Of a stretch of DNA of 37,323 nucleotides, positions 1-8,330 are shown piece by piece (the first letter of the stretch is position 1; each line of letters begins with the position of its first letter). The notes beneath the pieces are model-generated. The model saw only the letters and a list, made by a program, of their open reading frames with translations, was not told where the DNA came from and did not search any database. The position numbers and the translations under genes were made by a program. Source of the DNA: Variovorax boronicumulans NBRC 103145 (GTDB taxonomy: Bacteria > Pseudomonadota > Gammaproteobacteria > Burkholderiales > Burkholderiaceae_C); contig NZ_BCUS01000060.1 of the NCBI RefSeq assembly GCF_001591345.1, positions 1 to 37,323 on the forward strand. The letters are read 5' to 3'.

Positions 1-1947
1 GTCCAGCGCGTCCAGCAGTTCCAGCGCGCGGTGCTCGGCGCCTTCGGCCGCCGCGATGCGCGCCGCCGTGCGGTAGGCCTGCAGCAGCGATTCGGGCAGG
101 CCGCTGTGCTCCAGCACGTCGAGGCGGTCGGCCAGCAGCGTGGCGGCGTCGCCCGGCAGGTCGCGCTCCCAGGCCACCGACGCGAGCAGCGCGGCCAGGT
201 TGCAGCTGAAGCGGTGGCGCCGGCCCATCTCGGCCTCGGCGCCGGCCACAGCGGGCCGCAGCAGCTGCTCGGCCAGCAGCACCTGGCCCTCCCACGCATA
301 GCTCAGGCCGATGACCAGTTCGCTCCAGCGCCGGATGTAGTCGACGCCGTGGCCCGGGTGCCCGCGCAGGGCCTGCTGCTGGCGCAGGCGCGCGAGCGCG
401 GGCTCGCCCTCGAGCAGCGCGCGGTAGGCCATGCGGTTGGCGTGCGACTGCAGCAGCAGCGGGTCGGTCAGCGGCACGGCCTCGGTCCAGGGCGCGTGCA
501 GTTCGACGAAACGGTCGGGGTCGTCAGCGAACACGGCCGCGCCGCCCAGGATCAGCGCGCATTCGCAGCGCAGTGCATCGCTCACGCCGGGCTGCGCCAG
601 GATGCGCGCCACGAAGCGGCCGGCTTCTTCGTGCCGCTCGCTCGATGCGAGCGTCCATGCCGCGGCCAGCAGCAGGCGCGGGCGACGGTCGAGTTCGTCG
701 GCCGGCATCTGCGCCATCCATTCGAGCACCGTGGCCTGCCGACCGCGCCGCATGAGCGATTCGTACAGGCTGCGCTCCGCGAGCTCGTAGGCGGTCTGGT
801 GCTGGCCCGCGCTCAGCGCGTGGTGGGCGGCCTCGTCGAGCAGCTCGTGCGCGGCCAGCCACTGTGCCGCGCGCGCATGCGCCGCCACCTGTTCGGCGGC
901 GTCGAGTGCGGCGAAACGCTGGCGCAGCACGTCGCGCGCCAGCGCATGCATGCGCAGCCACTCGCCCCCTTCGGCGGCGGCGAACACCGGCGTGTCGTTG
1001 CTCAGCCGCGCCAGCCGCGCTGCGGCGTCGTCGACGCCGGAGACGGCGCGGCACAGCTCGGGATGCAGCAGGTCGAGCACGGCGATGCGGGCCAGGAAGT
1101 CGCGATCGGGGGGGTCGAGGTTGACCAGCAGCAGCCGCACCAGCTCGCCCTGCAGCTCGCCGGCGGCGGCCGTCATGTCGCCCAGCACCGTGTGCGCGGC
1201 GTGCGCGTCGGCACCGCGCGCGATGATGGTCGTGGCCAGCTGCAGGCCCAGCGGCCAGCCTTCGGTCAGCTCGTGCAGCCGGGCGGCGGTGTTGCGGTCG
1301 ACGCGCGCGCCGAAGCGCGCCTGCACCAGCTGCAGCGTTTCGTCGAGGCTGAACTTCAGCAGCGCCGGGCCGATCTCCACGCACTGCCCGTAGGCCACGA
1401 GGTCTTCGATGTCGAGCCGGCCGTCGGGGCGCGTGGCGATCAGCGTGCGCACGTTGGGCGGCGCATTGCGCAGCAGGTAGGCCAGCGCCTCGCGCGAGGC
1501 CGGCGGCAGGCGGTCGGCCTCGTCGATGACCAGCACCACGTTCAAGGCCGCCTGCGCCAGCTCGGCCAGCAGCGCCGTGACGCTGCCGAGCGTGCCGGGC
1601 CGGTCGTCCTGGAACAGGCTGCGCCCGAACGCGGGGCGGCCCATGGCGACGCGCAGCGCCAGCGCCAGGCTCTGCACCAGCCGGCCCGGATCGTCCTGGC
1701 TCTGCGCCGAGACCCAGCCGACCGGCACGCCCAGGCCCAGGTACTCCAGCCGCCATTGCGCCAGCAGCGAGGTCTTGCCGAAACCCGAGGGCGCCTGCAC
1801 CACGAACACCGCGTGGTCGCGCAGCGCGTCGGCGCTCGACAGGAGCCGCGCGCGAGAGACCAGGTGACGCGGGACACGGGGCGGCGTCACCTTGAGCAGC
1901 AGGTCGCGCGGGGCGCCGCTCGCATCGGGGGGCGGGAAAGTGGCCAA
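1..1947 (-). CDS. MalT/LuxR-type ATP-dependent transcriptional regulator, 3' end outside window
   Basis: This is a large STAND-type regulator of the MalT kind: an N-terminal P-loop NTPase followed by a helical repeat sensor region. The first ~45 residues contain the typical TPPRVPRHLVSRARLL lead, then a Walker A motif PSGFGKTSLLAQW, a Walker B-like VVLVIDEADRLP and an ADAHAAHTVLGDM stretch. The rest is Ala/Leu-rich TPR-like helices. The gene reads off the left edge, so the expected C-terminal LuxR helix-turn-helix is not visible and is inferred from the family. No ATG lies in frame near the N-terminus. I chose TTG at 1947; a GTG at 1992, just after the stop of the AraC gene upstream, is the alternative. 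It follows that AraC gene on the same strand and may be co-transcribed. The ligand is unknown. Confidence 0.8.
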   Translation of the reverse strand, partial: MATFPPPDASGAPRDLLLKVTPPRVPRHLVSRARLLSSADALRDHAVFVVQAPSGFGKTSLLAQWRLEYLGLGVPVGWVSAQSQDDPGRLVQSLALALRVAMGRPAFGRSLFQDDRPGTLGSVTALLAELAQAALNVVLVIDEADRLPPASREALAYLLRNAPPNVRTLIATRPDGRLDIEDLVAYGQCVEIGPALLKFSLDETLQLVQARFGARVDRNTAARLHELTEGWPLGLQLATTIIARGADAHAAHTVLGDMTAAAGELQGELVRLLLVNLDPPDRDFLARIAVLDLLHPELCRAVSGVDDAAARLARLSNDTPVFAAAEGGEWLRMHALARDVLRQRFAALDAAEQVAAHARAAQWLAAHELLDEAAHHALSAGQHQTAYELAERSLYESLMRRGRQATVLEWMAQMPADELDRRPRLLLAAAWTLASSERHEEAGRFVARILAQPGVSDALRCECALILGGAAVFADDPDRFVELHAPWTEAVPLTDPLLLQSHANRMAYRALLEGEPALARLRQQQALRGHPGHGVDYIRRWSELVIGLSYAWEGQVLLAEQLLRPAVAGAEAEMGRRHRFSCNLAALLASVAWERDLPGDAATLLADRLDVLEHSGLPESLLQAYRTAARIAAAEGAEHRALELLDALD

Positions 1948-1993
1948 GGCTCGTTCGTGCTCGTGGAGGGAAGAACGGGCCCGATTCTCCACG

Positions 1994-3025
1994 TCAATCG
2001 CGCGAGGCCGAAGCGCGGCGCGGCGCTCCCCGCCGCGCGCGGCTGGCCTTCGCGCTGCAGCCGTACTGCGCATGGAACCAGCGCGACAGCCCGCTGGGCG
2101 CGCAGAAACCGAGCAGGCCCGCGACCTCGGCCAGCGGACGGTCGCCCTCCAGCACATGGCGCACGGCGAGTTCCTTGCGCACGTCGTTGACGATGGCCGA
2201 GAAGCTCTGCCCGTCGTTGGCGAGCCGGCGCTGGATCGTGCGGCATTCCACGCCCACGTGCGCCGACACCTGCGCGATGCTGCAGCGCCCGCTGGGCAGG
2301 AGCAGCAGCACCGCGCGCCGCACGTCGCCCGGCAGCGCGTCGCCGGGCGCAGGCGCTGCCGCGTCGAGCAGCTGCCGCGCATAGCGCGCCATGGCCGGGT
2401 CGGCCGAGGGGTTGGGCGCGTCCAGGTCGTCGCGCGCGCAGACGATGCCGTGGAAGTCCTGATCGAACGCGACGGCCGCGCCCAGCACGCGGTGGTGCGT
2501 GCGCAGGTCGCGCGGCGCGGGGTGCGCCAGGCACACGCGCCGGGGCTGCCAGTCGGCGCCGAGAAACTGGCGCAGCAGCCGCAGCATCACGCCCAGCGCC
2601 AGTTCGATGCGCTGGCGCGTGGCGCGGTGCGCCTTGCCAGGCTGCACTTCCTCGCGGATCACCACCACCTGGCCGAAGGCCTCGACCATCAGCGACAGCG
2701 AGCCGTTGAGCAGCGGCTGGTAGCGCATCAGCACGTCGAGCGAATCGCGCAGCGTCGGCTGCTCGCGCACCAGCAGGCCGACGGCCCCGAGGTTCGAAAG
2801 CCGCCGTCCCTCGGCCATGCACAGCCCGAAGCTGTCGTTGCCCGAACGCTCGGCCGAGGCCTGCAGCAGCGCGGCGACGCGGTCGACCGGAATCATCAGG
2901 TCGGGCTCGTCCAGCACGCGGGGACTCAGGCCGGCGTCCAGGAGCATGCGCGCCGGGTCGAGGCCGCTGGCGCGGGCGACCTCGCTGTAGTGGGTGAGGC
3001 TTGCCGCGCGGACCAGGGAGGACAT
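1994..3025 (-). CDS. AraC family transcriptional regulator (arabinose-binding-like N-terminal domain)
   Basis: A 343-residue regulator with an N-terminal ligand-sensing domain of the 'Arabinose_bd' type (residues ~20-210) and a C-terminal double helix-turn-helix (~235-330). The second HTH shows the signature LAEVAGLLGFCAPSGLSRWF. The ATG at 3025 lies 23 nt after the stop of the quinone oxidoreductase gene, so the two are probably one transcript. The C-terminal tail after YGCS is Arg/Ala-rich and departs from the usual P-S-Q-W-R ending of the family. A pair of direct repeats 21 bp apart in the divergent promoter upstream (4100-4129) is a plausible binding site. The effector is unknown; the neighbours suggest a small organic acid or its breakdown product. 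Confidence 0.85.
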   Translation of the reverse strand: MSSLVRAASLTHYSEVARASGLDPARMLLDAGLSPRVLDEPDLMIPVDRVAALLQASAERSGNDSFGLCMAEGRRLSNLGAVGLLVREQPTLRDSLDVLMRYQPLLNGSLSLMVEAFGQVVVIREEVQPGKAHRATRQRIELALGVMLRLLRQFLGADWQPRRVCLAHPAPRDLRTHHRVLGAAVAFDQDFHGIVCARDDLDAPNPSADPAMARYARQLLDAAAPAPGDALPGDVRRAVLLLLPSGRCSIAQVSAHVGVECRTIQRRLANDGQSFSAIVNDVRKELAVRHVLEGDRPLAEVAGLLGFCAPSGLSRWFHAQYGCSAKASRARRGAPRRASASRD

Positions 3026-3048
3026 CGCAAGTCCGCACGTGGCAGTTC

Positions 3049-4020
3049 TCAGGGCACGAGCACGGTGGCGCCGGTGGTCTTGCGGTCTTCGAGCGCGCGG
3101 TGCGCTTCGGCCGCGTCGGCCAGTGCGAAGCTCTGCTGAGGCTCGCTCACGATGCGGCCGGCCAGCACGTGGCCGAAGAGTTCGTCGGCCATTGACAGCA
3201 TGTGCGGGCGCGGATGGATGTAGTGCACCATCGCCGGCCGCGTGAGCCAGATCGAGCCCTTCGCCGCCAGCAGCTTGGTGTCGAGGACCACGGCGCCCGA
3301 CGACGTGCCGTTGCTCACCAGCGTGCCGCGCGGCTGCAGGCAATCGAGCGAGGCTTCCAGCGTGTCCTTGCCCACCGAGTCGTAGACGACCGGCACGCCC
3401 TTGCCCTCGGTGATCTCGCGCACACGCTGGGCGATGTTCTCGCGCGAGGTCACGATGGTGTGCGTGCAGCCGTTGGCCTTGGCGACCGCAGCCTTCTCGT
3501 CGGTGCTGACGGTGCCGATCATCGTGACGCCCATCGCACGTGCCCACTGGCAAGCAATGAGGCCCACGCCACCGGCGGCTGCGTGGTACAGGATCGTCTC
3601 GCCACCCTTCAGTGGATAGACCTGGCGGAACAGGTACTGCGCCGTCATGCCCTTCATCATCAGCGTGGCAGCGGTGCGATCGGAGATGCCATCGGGCAAC
3701 GGGATCAGAACGTCAGCCGGCATCACGCGCACCTGCGAGTACGCCCCCTGCGGCCCGATGAGGTAGCCCACGCGATCGCCCACGCGGATGTCGGTCACGC
3801 CCGGGCCCACGGCTTCGACCACGCCCACGGCATCGGAACCGAGGCCATTGGGCAGTGCCAGCGGATAGCGCCCGGTACGGAAGTAGATGTCGATGAAGTT
3901 GACGGCGATGAGGCTGTGGCGCACGCGCGCCTGGCCCGGGCCGGGCTCGCCGACCTCGACGTGTTCGAGTTGGAGCACGTCGGCGCTGCCGGTCTCGTGG
4001 AAGCGGATGGCCTGGTTCAT
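3049..4020 (-). CDS. NADPH:quinone oxidoreductase, zinc-independent MDR family (QOR-like)
   Basis: A 323-residue medium-chain dehydrogenase/reductase. It has a GroES-like N-terminal half (VNFIDIYFRTGRYPLALP, then GLGSDAVGVVEAVGPGV) and a Rossmann half with the nucleotide-binding AAAGGVGLIACQWARAMG near residue 150. The catalytic zinc ligands and the structural-zinc cysteine cluster of alcohol dehydrogenases are absent, as in QOR1-type quinone reductases. These enzymes use NADPH to reduce quinones or activated enones in the cytoplasm. The start ATG at 4020 is preceded by a clear AGGAGA ribosome site. It is the first gene of a leftward group with the AraC regulator and diverges from the Bug receptor gene. 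A physiological substrate cannot be read from sequence. Confidence 0.9.
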   Translation of the reverse strand: MNQAIRFHETGSADVLQLEHVEVGEPGPGQARVRHSLIAVNFIDIYFRTGRYPLALPNGLGSDAVGVVEAVGPGVTDIRVGDRVGYLIGPQGAYSQVRVMPADVLIPLPDGISDRTAATLMMKGMTAQYLFRQVYPLKGGETILYHAAAGGVGLIACQWARAMGVTMIGTVSTDEKAAVAKANGCTHTIVTSRENIAQRVREITEGKGVPVVYDSVGKDTLEASLDCLQPRGTLVSNGTSSGAVVLDTKLLAAKGSIWLTRPAMVHYIHPRPHMLSMADELFGHVLAGRIVSEPQQSFALADAAEAHRALEDRKTTGATVLVP

Positions 4021-4099
4021 GGTGCGTCTCCTGGGGTGTGTGGGGCTGTATGGAACGGATTCTTGCGGCGCGTGGCGGCGGCGGGAAGCGTGGTCTTGG

Positions 4100-4129
4100 C
4101 GATGTCCCAAATTGGCAAATCGATGCCCC
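4100..4129. promoter_or_regulatory. candidate AraC-type operator: two direct repeats 21 bp apart
   Basis: CGATGTCCC at 4100-4108 and CGATGCCCC at 4121-4129 match at 8 of 9 positions and start 21 bp apart, two helical turns. They sit in the 196-bp gap between the divergent oxidoreductase and Bug receptor genes. AraC-family dimers usually bind direct repeats with about this spacing. Assignment to the regulator at 1994-3025 is inference. Confidence 0.35.
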
Positions 4130-4216
4130 GATAAAGCAAGAAATGCGGGCGTGGTGCGCCGGATACTGACGGCATCGGCCCACCGAGGCCTGCAAGACAA
4201 CAACCGGGGACACCCC

Positions 4217-5188
4217 ATGAAACTGCTGCAATTTGCACGCGCCGCCGCCGTGGCGCTGGTCGGATGCTCGATGGCCCTCGGGGCCTGGGCGCTGGGCGAC
4301 AAGCCCGTCAAGCTCATCGTTCCCGCGCCGCCGGGCGGCACGATGGACATCGTCGCCCGCGTCGTCGGGCAGCAGATGGCGCTGGACATCGGCCGTCCCG
4401 TGATCGTCGAGAACCGCCCCGGCGCGGGCGGCTCCATCGGCCTGCAGGCCATGCTGCAGGCGCCGGCCGACGGCAACACCATCGTGATGGCCGCCAGCAA
4501 CGTGCTGGCCGAGACGCCGCAGGTCGTGAAGATGCCTTTCGATCCGCTGAAGGACGTGGTGCCCATCGGCTCGGTGGCGCGCTCGGGCGTGGTGCTCGTC
4601 ACGGCCGCGAACTTTCCGGCCAAGGACTTCCAGGGCCTGCTCGCCGAACTGAAGACGCGCAAGGGCAAGGCCAGCTTCGCCAGCTACAGCCCCGGCACCG
4701 TGTCGCAGTACGCGGGCCTCATCCTCAGCGACCGCGCCGGGCTCGACCTGCAGCACATCGGCTATCCCGGCTCGCCGCCCGCGCTGCAGGACCTCTTGGG
4801 CGGCCAGGTCGACCTGATGTTCGACGGCATGCTCACCTCGATGCCGCTCATCAAGGCCGGCAAGCTGCGCCCCTATGCCTTCACCGGCAAGACCCGCTCG
4901 CGCTTCCTGCCCGACTTGCCCACCACCACCGAGCTGGGCTACCCCGACCTGCAGTTCCGCGGCTGGGTCGGCTTCATCGGCTCGGCCAAGCTGCCGGGCG
5001 ACGTGATGGCCAGGCTCCATGCCGCGATCGAGAAGGCCGGCCAGGCGCCCGCCGTGCAGCAGAAGCTGCTCGACGTGGGCCTGGAGCCCGAGCTCAGCGT
5101 CGACACGCCCGCGCTCATCGCCGAGACCCGCGCGCTGTCCGAGCGCAACGCCGCCATCGTCAAGAAGTACCGCATCCAGGCGAACTGA
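4217..5188 (+). CDS. Bug/TctC-family periplasmic solute-binding receptor (first copy)
   Basis: A 323-residue receptor of the Bordetella uptake gene (Bug, TctC) family, which binds carboxylates and similar small molecules in the periplasm. After an N-terminal signal sequence comes the family hallmark KPVKLIVPAPPGGTMDIVAR, then RPVIVENRPGAGGSIGLQA and PADGNTIVMA. Later family motifs are GYPGSPPALQDLLGGQVDLM and SRFLPDLPTTTELGYPDL. The signal region contains LVGC, a possible lipobox, but the AWA-L site fits ordinary signal peptidase too. No TctA/TctB membrane partners are in the window, so it is an orphan receptor, a common state in this family. The dioxygenase and BKACE genes follow closely, suggesting it binds their substrate. 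Confidence 0.9.
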   Translation: MKLLQFARAAAVALVGCSMALGAWALGDKPVKLIVPAPPGGTMDIVARVVGQQMALDIGRPVIVENRPGAGGSIGLQAMLQAPADGNTIVMAASNVLAETPQVVKMPFDPLKDVVPIGSVARSGVVLVTAANFPAKDFQGLLAELKTRKGKASFASYSPGTVSQYAGLILSDRAGLDLQHIGYPGSPPALQDLLGGQVDLMFDGMLTSMPLIKAGKLRPYAFTGKTRSRFLPDLPTTTELGYPDLQFRGWVGFIGSAKLPGDVMARLHAAIEKAGQAPAVQQKLLDVGLEPELSVDTPALIAETRALSERNAAIVKKYRIQAN

Positions 5189-5219
5189 GCGGCACGCGCC
5201 ATTCCATCGGAGACCTCTC

Positions 5220-6062
5220 ATGAAGATCAGACCCCTCACGCCGTCCATCGGCGCCGAAATCTCGGACGTCCACCTGGGCGAGGCCTCGCGCGACCCCCAG
5301 TGCTTTGCGTCGATCCGCGCCGCGCTGCTCAAGCACAAGGTGCTTTTCTTCCGCGGCCAGGACATCGAGCGCGCCGAGCACGTCGCCTTCGCACGCTGCT
5401 TCGGCGAACTGGAAGACCACCCCGTGGTCGGCAGCGACCCCGAGCACCCGGGCCTCGTGCGCATCTACCGCAGCGACAACAAGCACAGCTACGAGAACAC
5501 CTACCACTGCGACGGCCTGTGGCGCCAGAGCCCCGCCATGGGCGCGGTGCTGCGCTGCATCGAGTGCCCCGAGGTCGGCGGCGACACCATCTGGGTGAAC
5601 ATGGTGCAGGCGCACGACGAGCTGCCCGAAGAGATCAAGCACAAGATCGGCAAGCTGCGCGCCAAGGCCAGCATCGAGCATTCCTTCGGCGCCGTGATGC
5701 CGATGGAAGCGCGCCTCAAGCTGGGCCAGGACCATCCGCCCGTGGAGCACCCCGTGGTGCGCACGCACCCCGAGACCGGCGAGAAGGTGCTCTACGTGGG
5801 CAGCTTCACCACCCACTTCGTGAACTACAGCACCCCCGAGAACGTGCGCCACGGCATCGACAAGACACCGGGTGCGGCGCTGCTGCTGAACTACCTGCTC
5901 AGCCGCGCCACCATTCCCGAGTACCAGGTGCGCTGGTCGTGGCAGCCGGGCGACGTGGTCGTCTGGGACAACCGCAGCACGCAGCACTACGCGCTGAACG
6001 ACTACTGGCCTGCGCCACGAAAGATGGAACGCGCCGGCATCGTCGGTGACGTGCCGTACTGA
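5220..6062 (+). CDS. TauD/TfdA-family Fe(II)/2-oxoglutarate dioxygenase
   Basis: A 280-residue non-heme iron dioxygenase. It couples oxidative decarboxylation of 2-oxoglutarate to hydroxylation of a substrate, often releasing a leaving group such as sulfite, a phenol or an amine. The iron-binding facial triad is visible: H96 and D98 in YHCDG and a distal H256 in TQHYALNDYW. R267 and R271 occupy the 2-oxoglutarate-binding Arg positions, with spacing essentially that of E. coli TauD (H99, D101, H255, R266, R270, from memory). The ATG at 5220 has a GGAG ribosome site and lies 31 nt after the Bug gene. An earlier in-frame start would lie inside the Bug gene and was rejected. Its substrate is unknown; the downstream beta-keto acid cleavage enzyme suggests a carboxylated or quaternary amine compound. 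Confidence 0.9.
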   Translation: MKIRPLTPSIGAEISDVHLGEASRDPQCFASIRAALLKHKVLFFRGQDIERAEHVAFARCFGELEDHPVVGSDPEHPGLVRIYRSDNKHSYENTYHCDGLWRQSPAMGAVLRCIECPEVGGDTIWVNMVQAHDELPEEIKHKIGKLRAKASIEHSFGAVMPMEARLKLGQDHPPVEHPVVRTHPETGEKVLYVGSFTTHFVNYSTPENVRHGIDKTPGAALLLNYLLSRATIPEYQVRWSWQPGDVVVWDNRSTQHYALNDYWPAPRKMERAGIVGDVPY

Positions 6063-6111
6063 ACATCGCCCCGCATCCGCCCCCCGCCTCGCCACCTGAC
6101 AGACGCACGCC

Positions 6112-7170
6112 ATGAACTTCCTCGACGGCCATCTCTTTCCCGAAAACCAGCAGCCGCTGATCATCACCGCCGCGCCCTATGCACCGGGCTGGCTTCCTTC
6201 CGACTTCCCGGGCGAGATCCCGGTCACGATGGAAGCGCAGATCCAGAAGGCGGTCGATTGCTACAACGCCGGCGCCACCGTGCTGCACCTGCATGTGCGC
6301 GAACTCGACGGCAAGGGCAGCAAGCGCCTGTCGAAGTTCAACGAGCTGATCGCCGGCGTGCGCGCGCGCGTGCCCGAGATGATCATCCAGGTGGGTGGCT
6401 CGATCAGCTTCGCACCCGAGAGCGAAGGCGCCGCCGCCAAGTGGCTGAGCGACGACACGCGCCACATGCTGGCCGAGCTGGAGCCCACGCCCGACCAGGT
6501 GACGGTGACGGTCAACACCTCGCAGATGAACGTCACCGAGCACGCCGAGCTGGCGGACTTCAAGGGCACCTCGCGCGAGATCCCGGCCATCTTCGAGGCC
6601 TACAAGGAGATGACGGTGCCGGCGCAGCCGGGCTGGGTCGAGGAGCACATCCGCCGCCTCACGAAGGCGGGCATCCAGAGCGCCTTCCAGTGCTACAACA
6701 TCAACAGCTTCGAGTCGGTCGAGCGGCTCATGCGGCGCGGCGTCTACAAGGGACCGCTGGTGATGAACTGGGTGGCGATCAGCGGCGGCATGGACGCGCC
6801 GAACATCTACAACCTGGCCAACTTCGTGCGCGCCGTGCCCGACGGCGCCGTGCTCACGGTGGAAAGCTCGGTGCGCAACGTGCTGCCCGTGAACATGATG
6901 GGCATCGCCATGGGCCTGCATGTGCGCTGCGGCACCGAGGACGTGCTGTGGAACCAGACGCGCACCGCCAAGATCGGCACGGTGGCGCAGATCGAGCAGC
7001 TGGTCGCCATCTCGCGCCAGTTCGGCCGCCCCATCGCCACGGCGCAGCAGGCGCGCGAGATCTCGAAGATCGGCGTGTTCTACGAGACGGCCGAGGAGTC
7101 GCTCGCCGCCAACGGCTTCGCGCCGAACCGCAACGGAGGCAACCAGGGCTTCCTGCGCAAGGCGGCCTGA
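6112..7170 (+). CDS. BKACE (DUF849) beta-keto acid cleavage enzyme, copy 1
   Basis: A 352-residue member of the BKACE family, founded on 3-keto-5-aminohexanoate cleavage enzyme (Kce). These TIM-barrel enzymes condense a beta-keto acid with acetyl-CoA and split off acetoacetate. The zinc-binding HLHVRE motif is at residues 59-64, and TVESSVRN near residue 248 supplies the expected third-ligand Glu. The IQVGGSISFAPE stretch is also conserved in its twin. The protein is longer than the ~270-310 residues common in the family. It begins 49 nt after the dioxygenase gene, without a strong ribosome site. It is about four-fifths identical, by eye, to the product of the gene at 9549-10607. The natural beta-keto acid is not readable from sequence. 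Confidence 0.9.
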   Translation: MNFLDGHLFPENQQPLIITAAPYAPGWLPSDFPGEIPVTMEAQIQKAVDCYNAGATVLHLHVRELDGKGSKRLSKFNELIAGVRARVPEMIIQVGGSISFAPESEGAAAKWLSDDTRHMLAELEPTPDQVTVTVNTSQMNVTEHAELADFKGTSREIPAIFEAYKEMTVPAQPGWVEEHIRRLTKAGIQSAFQCYNINSFESVERLMRRGVYKGPLVMNWVAISGGMDAPNIYNLANFVRAVPDGAVLTVESSVRNVLPVNMMGIAMGLHVRCGTEDVLWNQTRTAKIGTVAQIEQLVAISRQFGRPIATAQQAREISKIGVFYETAEESLAANGFAPNRNGGNQGFLRKAA

Positions 7171-7264
7171 GAAGAAGGACGATGGCGATGACGAGGCGTT
7201 TCACGCGCGCCGCCTGGCGCCTGCTGGAGGGCATCGCGCATGCCCTGCGCCACGAAGACCTGGT

Positions 7265-8305
7265 TCAGAACGCGCGCACCGCGCCCTGAGCCACCGCGCC
7301 GGCCGTCTGCTTGCTCCACTGCGAGGCGCTGCAGCCGAAGTGGTGGCGAAACCAGTGGCTGAAGCTGCTGGGCCCTGAAAACCCCAGCAGCTCGGCCACC
7401 TCGCTCAGCGGCAGGTCGCTGTCGCGCAGGTGGCGCTTCACGAGGTCGGAGCGCACGTCGTCGAGCAGGCGGCTGAAGGTGAGGCCTTCGGCCTCGAGCC
7501 GGCGGTGCAGCGTGCGGCGGTCCACGCGCAGGTGCCGCGCCACTTCCTGCGCCGTGCAGCCGCCGCCGGGCATCAGCGCCAGGATGAGTTCGCGGCAGGC
7601 CTCGCGCGTGCTCTCGCCGCGGTCTTTCAGCGCGGCTTCGAGGTACTCGCGCGCGAAACGCGCCACGCCCTGGTCGCCCGATTCGCGCGGCTTGCGCAGG
7701 TCGGCCGCCAGGCACACGAGGCCGTTGAAATCCTGGTTGAACTTGACGTTGCGACCGAAGAAGGCGCGGTGCGCCGCCATGTCCGCCGGCGGGCGGTGCG
7801 TGAAGCACACCTGCTGCGGGCGCCACTGCGGATCGATCAGCTCGCCGAGGATGCGAAACATGATGCCCACGGCCAGCTCCATCGACTGGCGCATCGGCAG
7901 CCCGGGGCTGGGCAGCAGGTCTTCCTGGATGATGACCATGTCGCCCGTGTCCTCGAGGCGAAAGCTCAGCGAGGCGTTCACCAGCTTCAGGTAGCGGCCC
8001 AGCGTGTCGAGCGCGTCGCGCGGCGTGGGCTCTTCCTTGAGCACGACGCTGATGGGGCCCAGCGCCGACAGCTTGCGCTGCGCCGCCAGCCGCAGCGCGA
8101 AATCTTCGGTGCGCGTGGCGCGCGCGGTGATCTCGAGCAGCTCGCGCACGGCGTCGCCGGGGATCAGCGTTTCGGGGTGCTCGAGCAGCTGCGCCTTCAG
8201 CCCCACGGTGCGCATGAAGGCATGCGGGTCGCGGCCGAGCGACTGCACCAGCTCCACGTAGCCGCTGAGGCTCGCGCTGCGCATCAGTCGACCGAGGTGC
8301 TTCAT
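7265..8305 (-). CDS. AraC family transcriptional regulator, second copy of this architecture
   Basis: A 346-residue AraC regulator with the same layout as the one at 1994-3025: a ligand-sensing N-terminal domain, then a double HTH. The first HTH carries VARHLRVDRRTLHRRLEAEG and the second LSEVAELLGFSGPSSFSHWF, followed by the typical GCSASQW ending. The ATG at 8305 was used; a second ATG seven codons in is possible. It lies 25 nt after the leftward Bug receptor gene and is probably co-transcribed with it. Its gene tail converges on the BKACE copy 1 gene. It is the likely regulator of the divergent Bug/BKACE copy 2 promoter, where a pair of GGCGCCAC repeats is found (9358-9388). Confidence 0.88.
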   Translation of the reverse strand: MKHLGRLMRSASLSGYVELVQSLGRDPHAFMRTVGLKAQLLEHPETLIPGDAVRELLEITARATRTEDFALRLAAQRKLSALGPISVVLKEEPTPRDALDTLGRYLKLVNASLSFRLEDTGDMVIIQEDLLPSPGLPMRQSMELAVGIMFRILGELIDPQWRPQQVCFTHRPPADMAAHRAFFGRNVKFNQDFNGLVCLAADLRKPRESGDQGVARFAREYLEAALKDRGESTREACRELILALMPGGGCTAQEVARHLRVDRRTLHRRLEAEGLTFSRLLDDVRSDLVKRHLRDSDLPLSEVAELLGFSGPSSFSHWFRHHFGCSASQWSKQTAGAVAQGAVRAF

Positions 8306-8330
8306 GGTGGCTGTGGGAAGGGCCCCGCGT

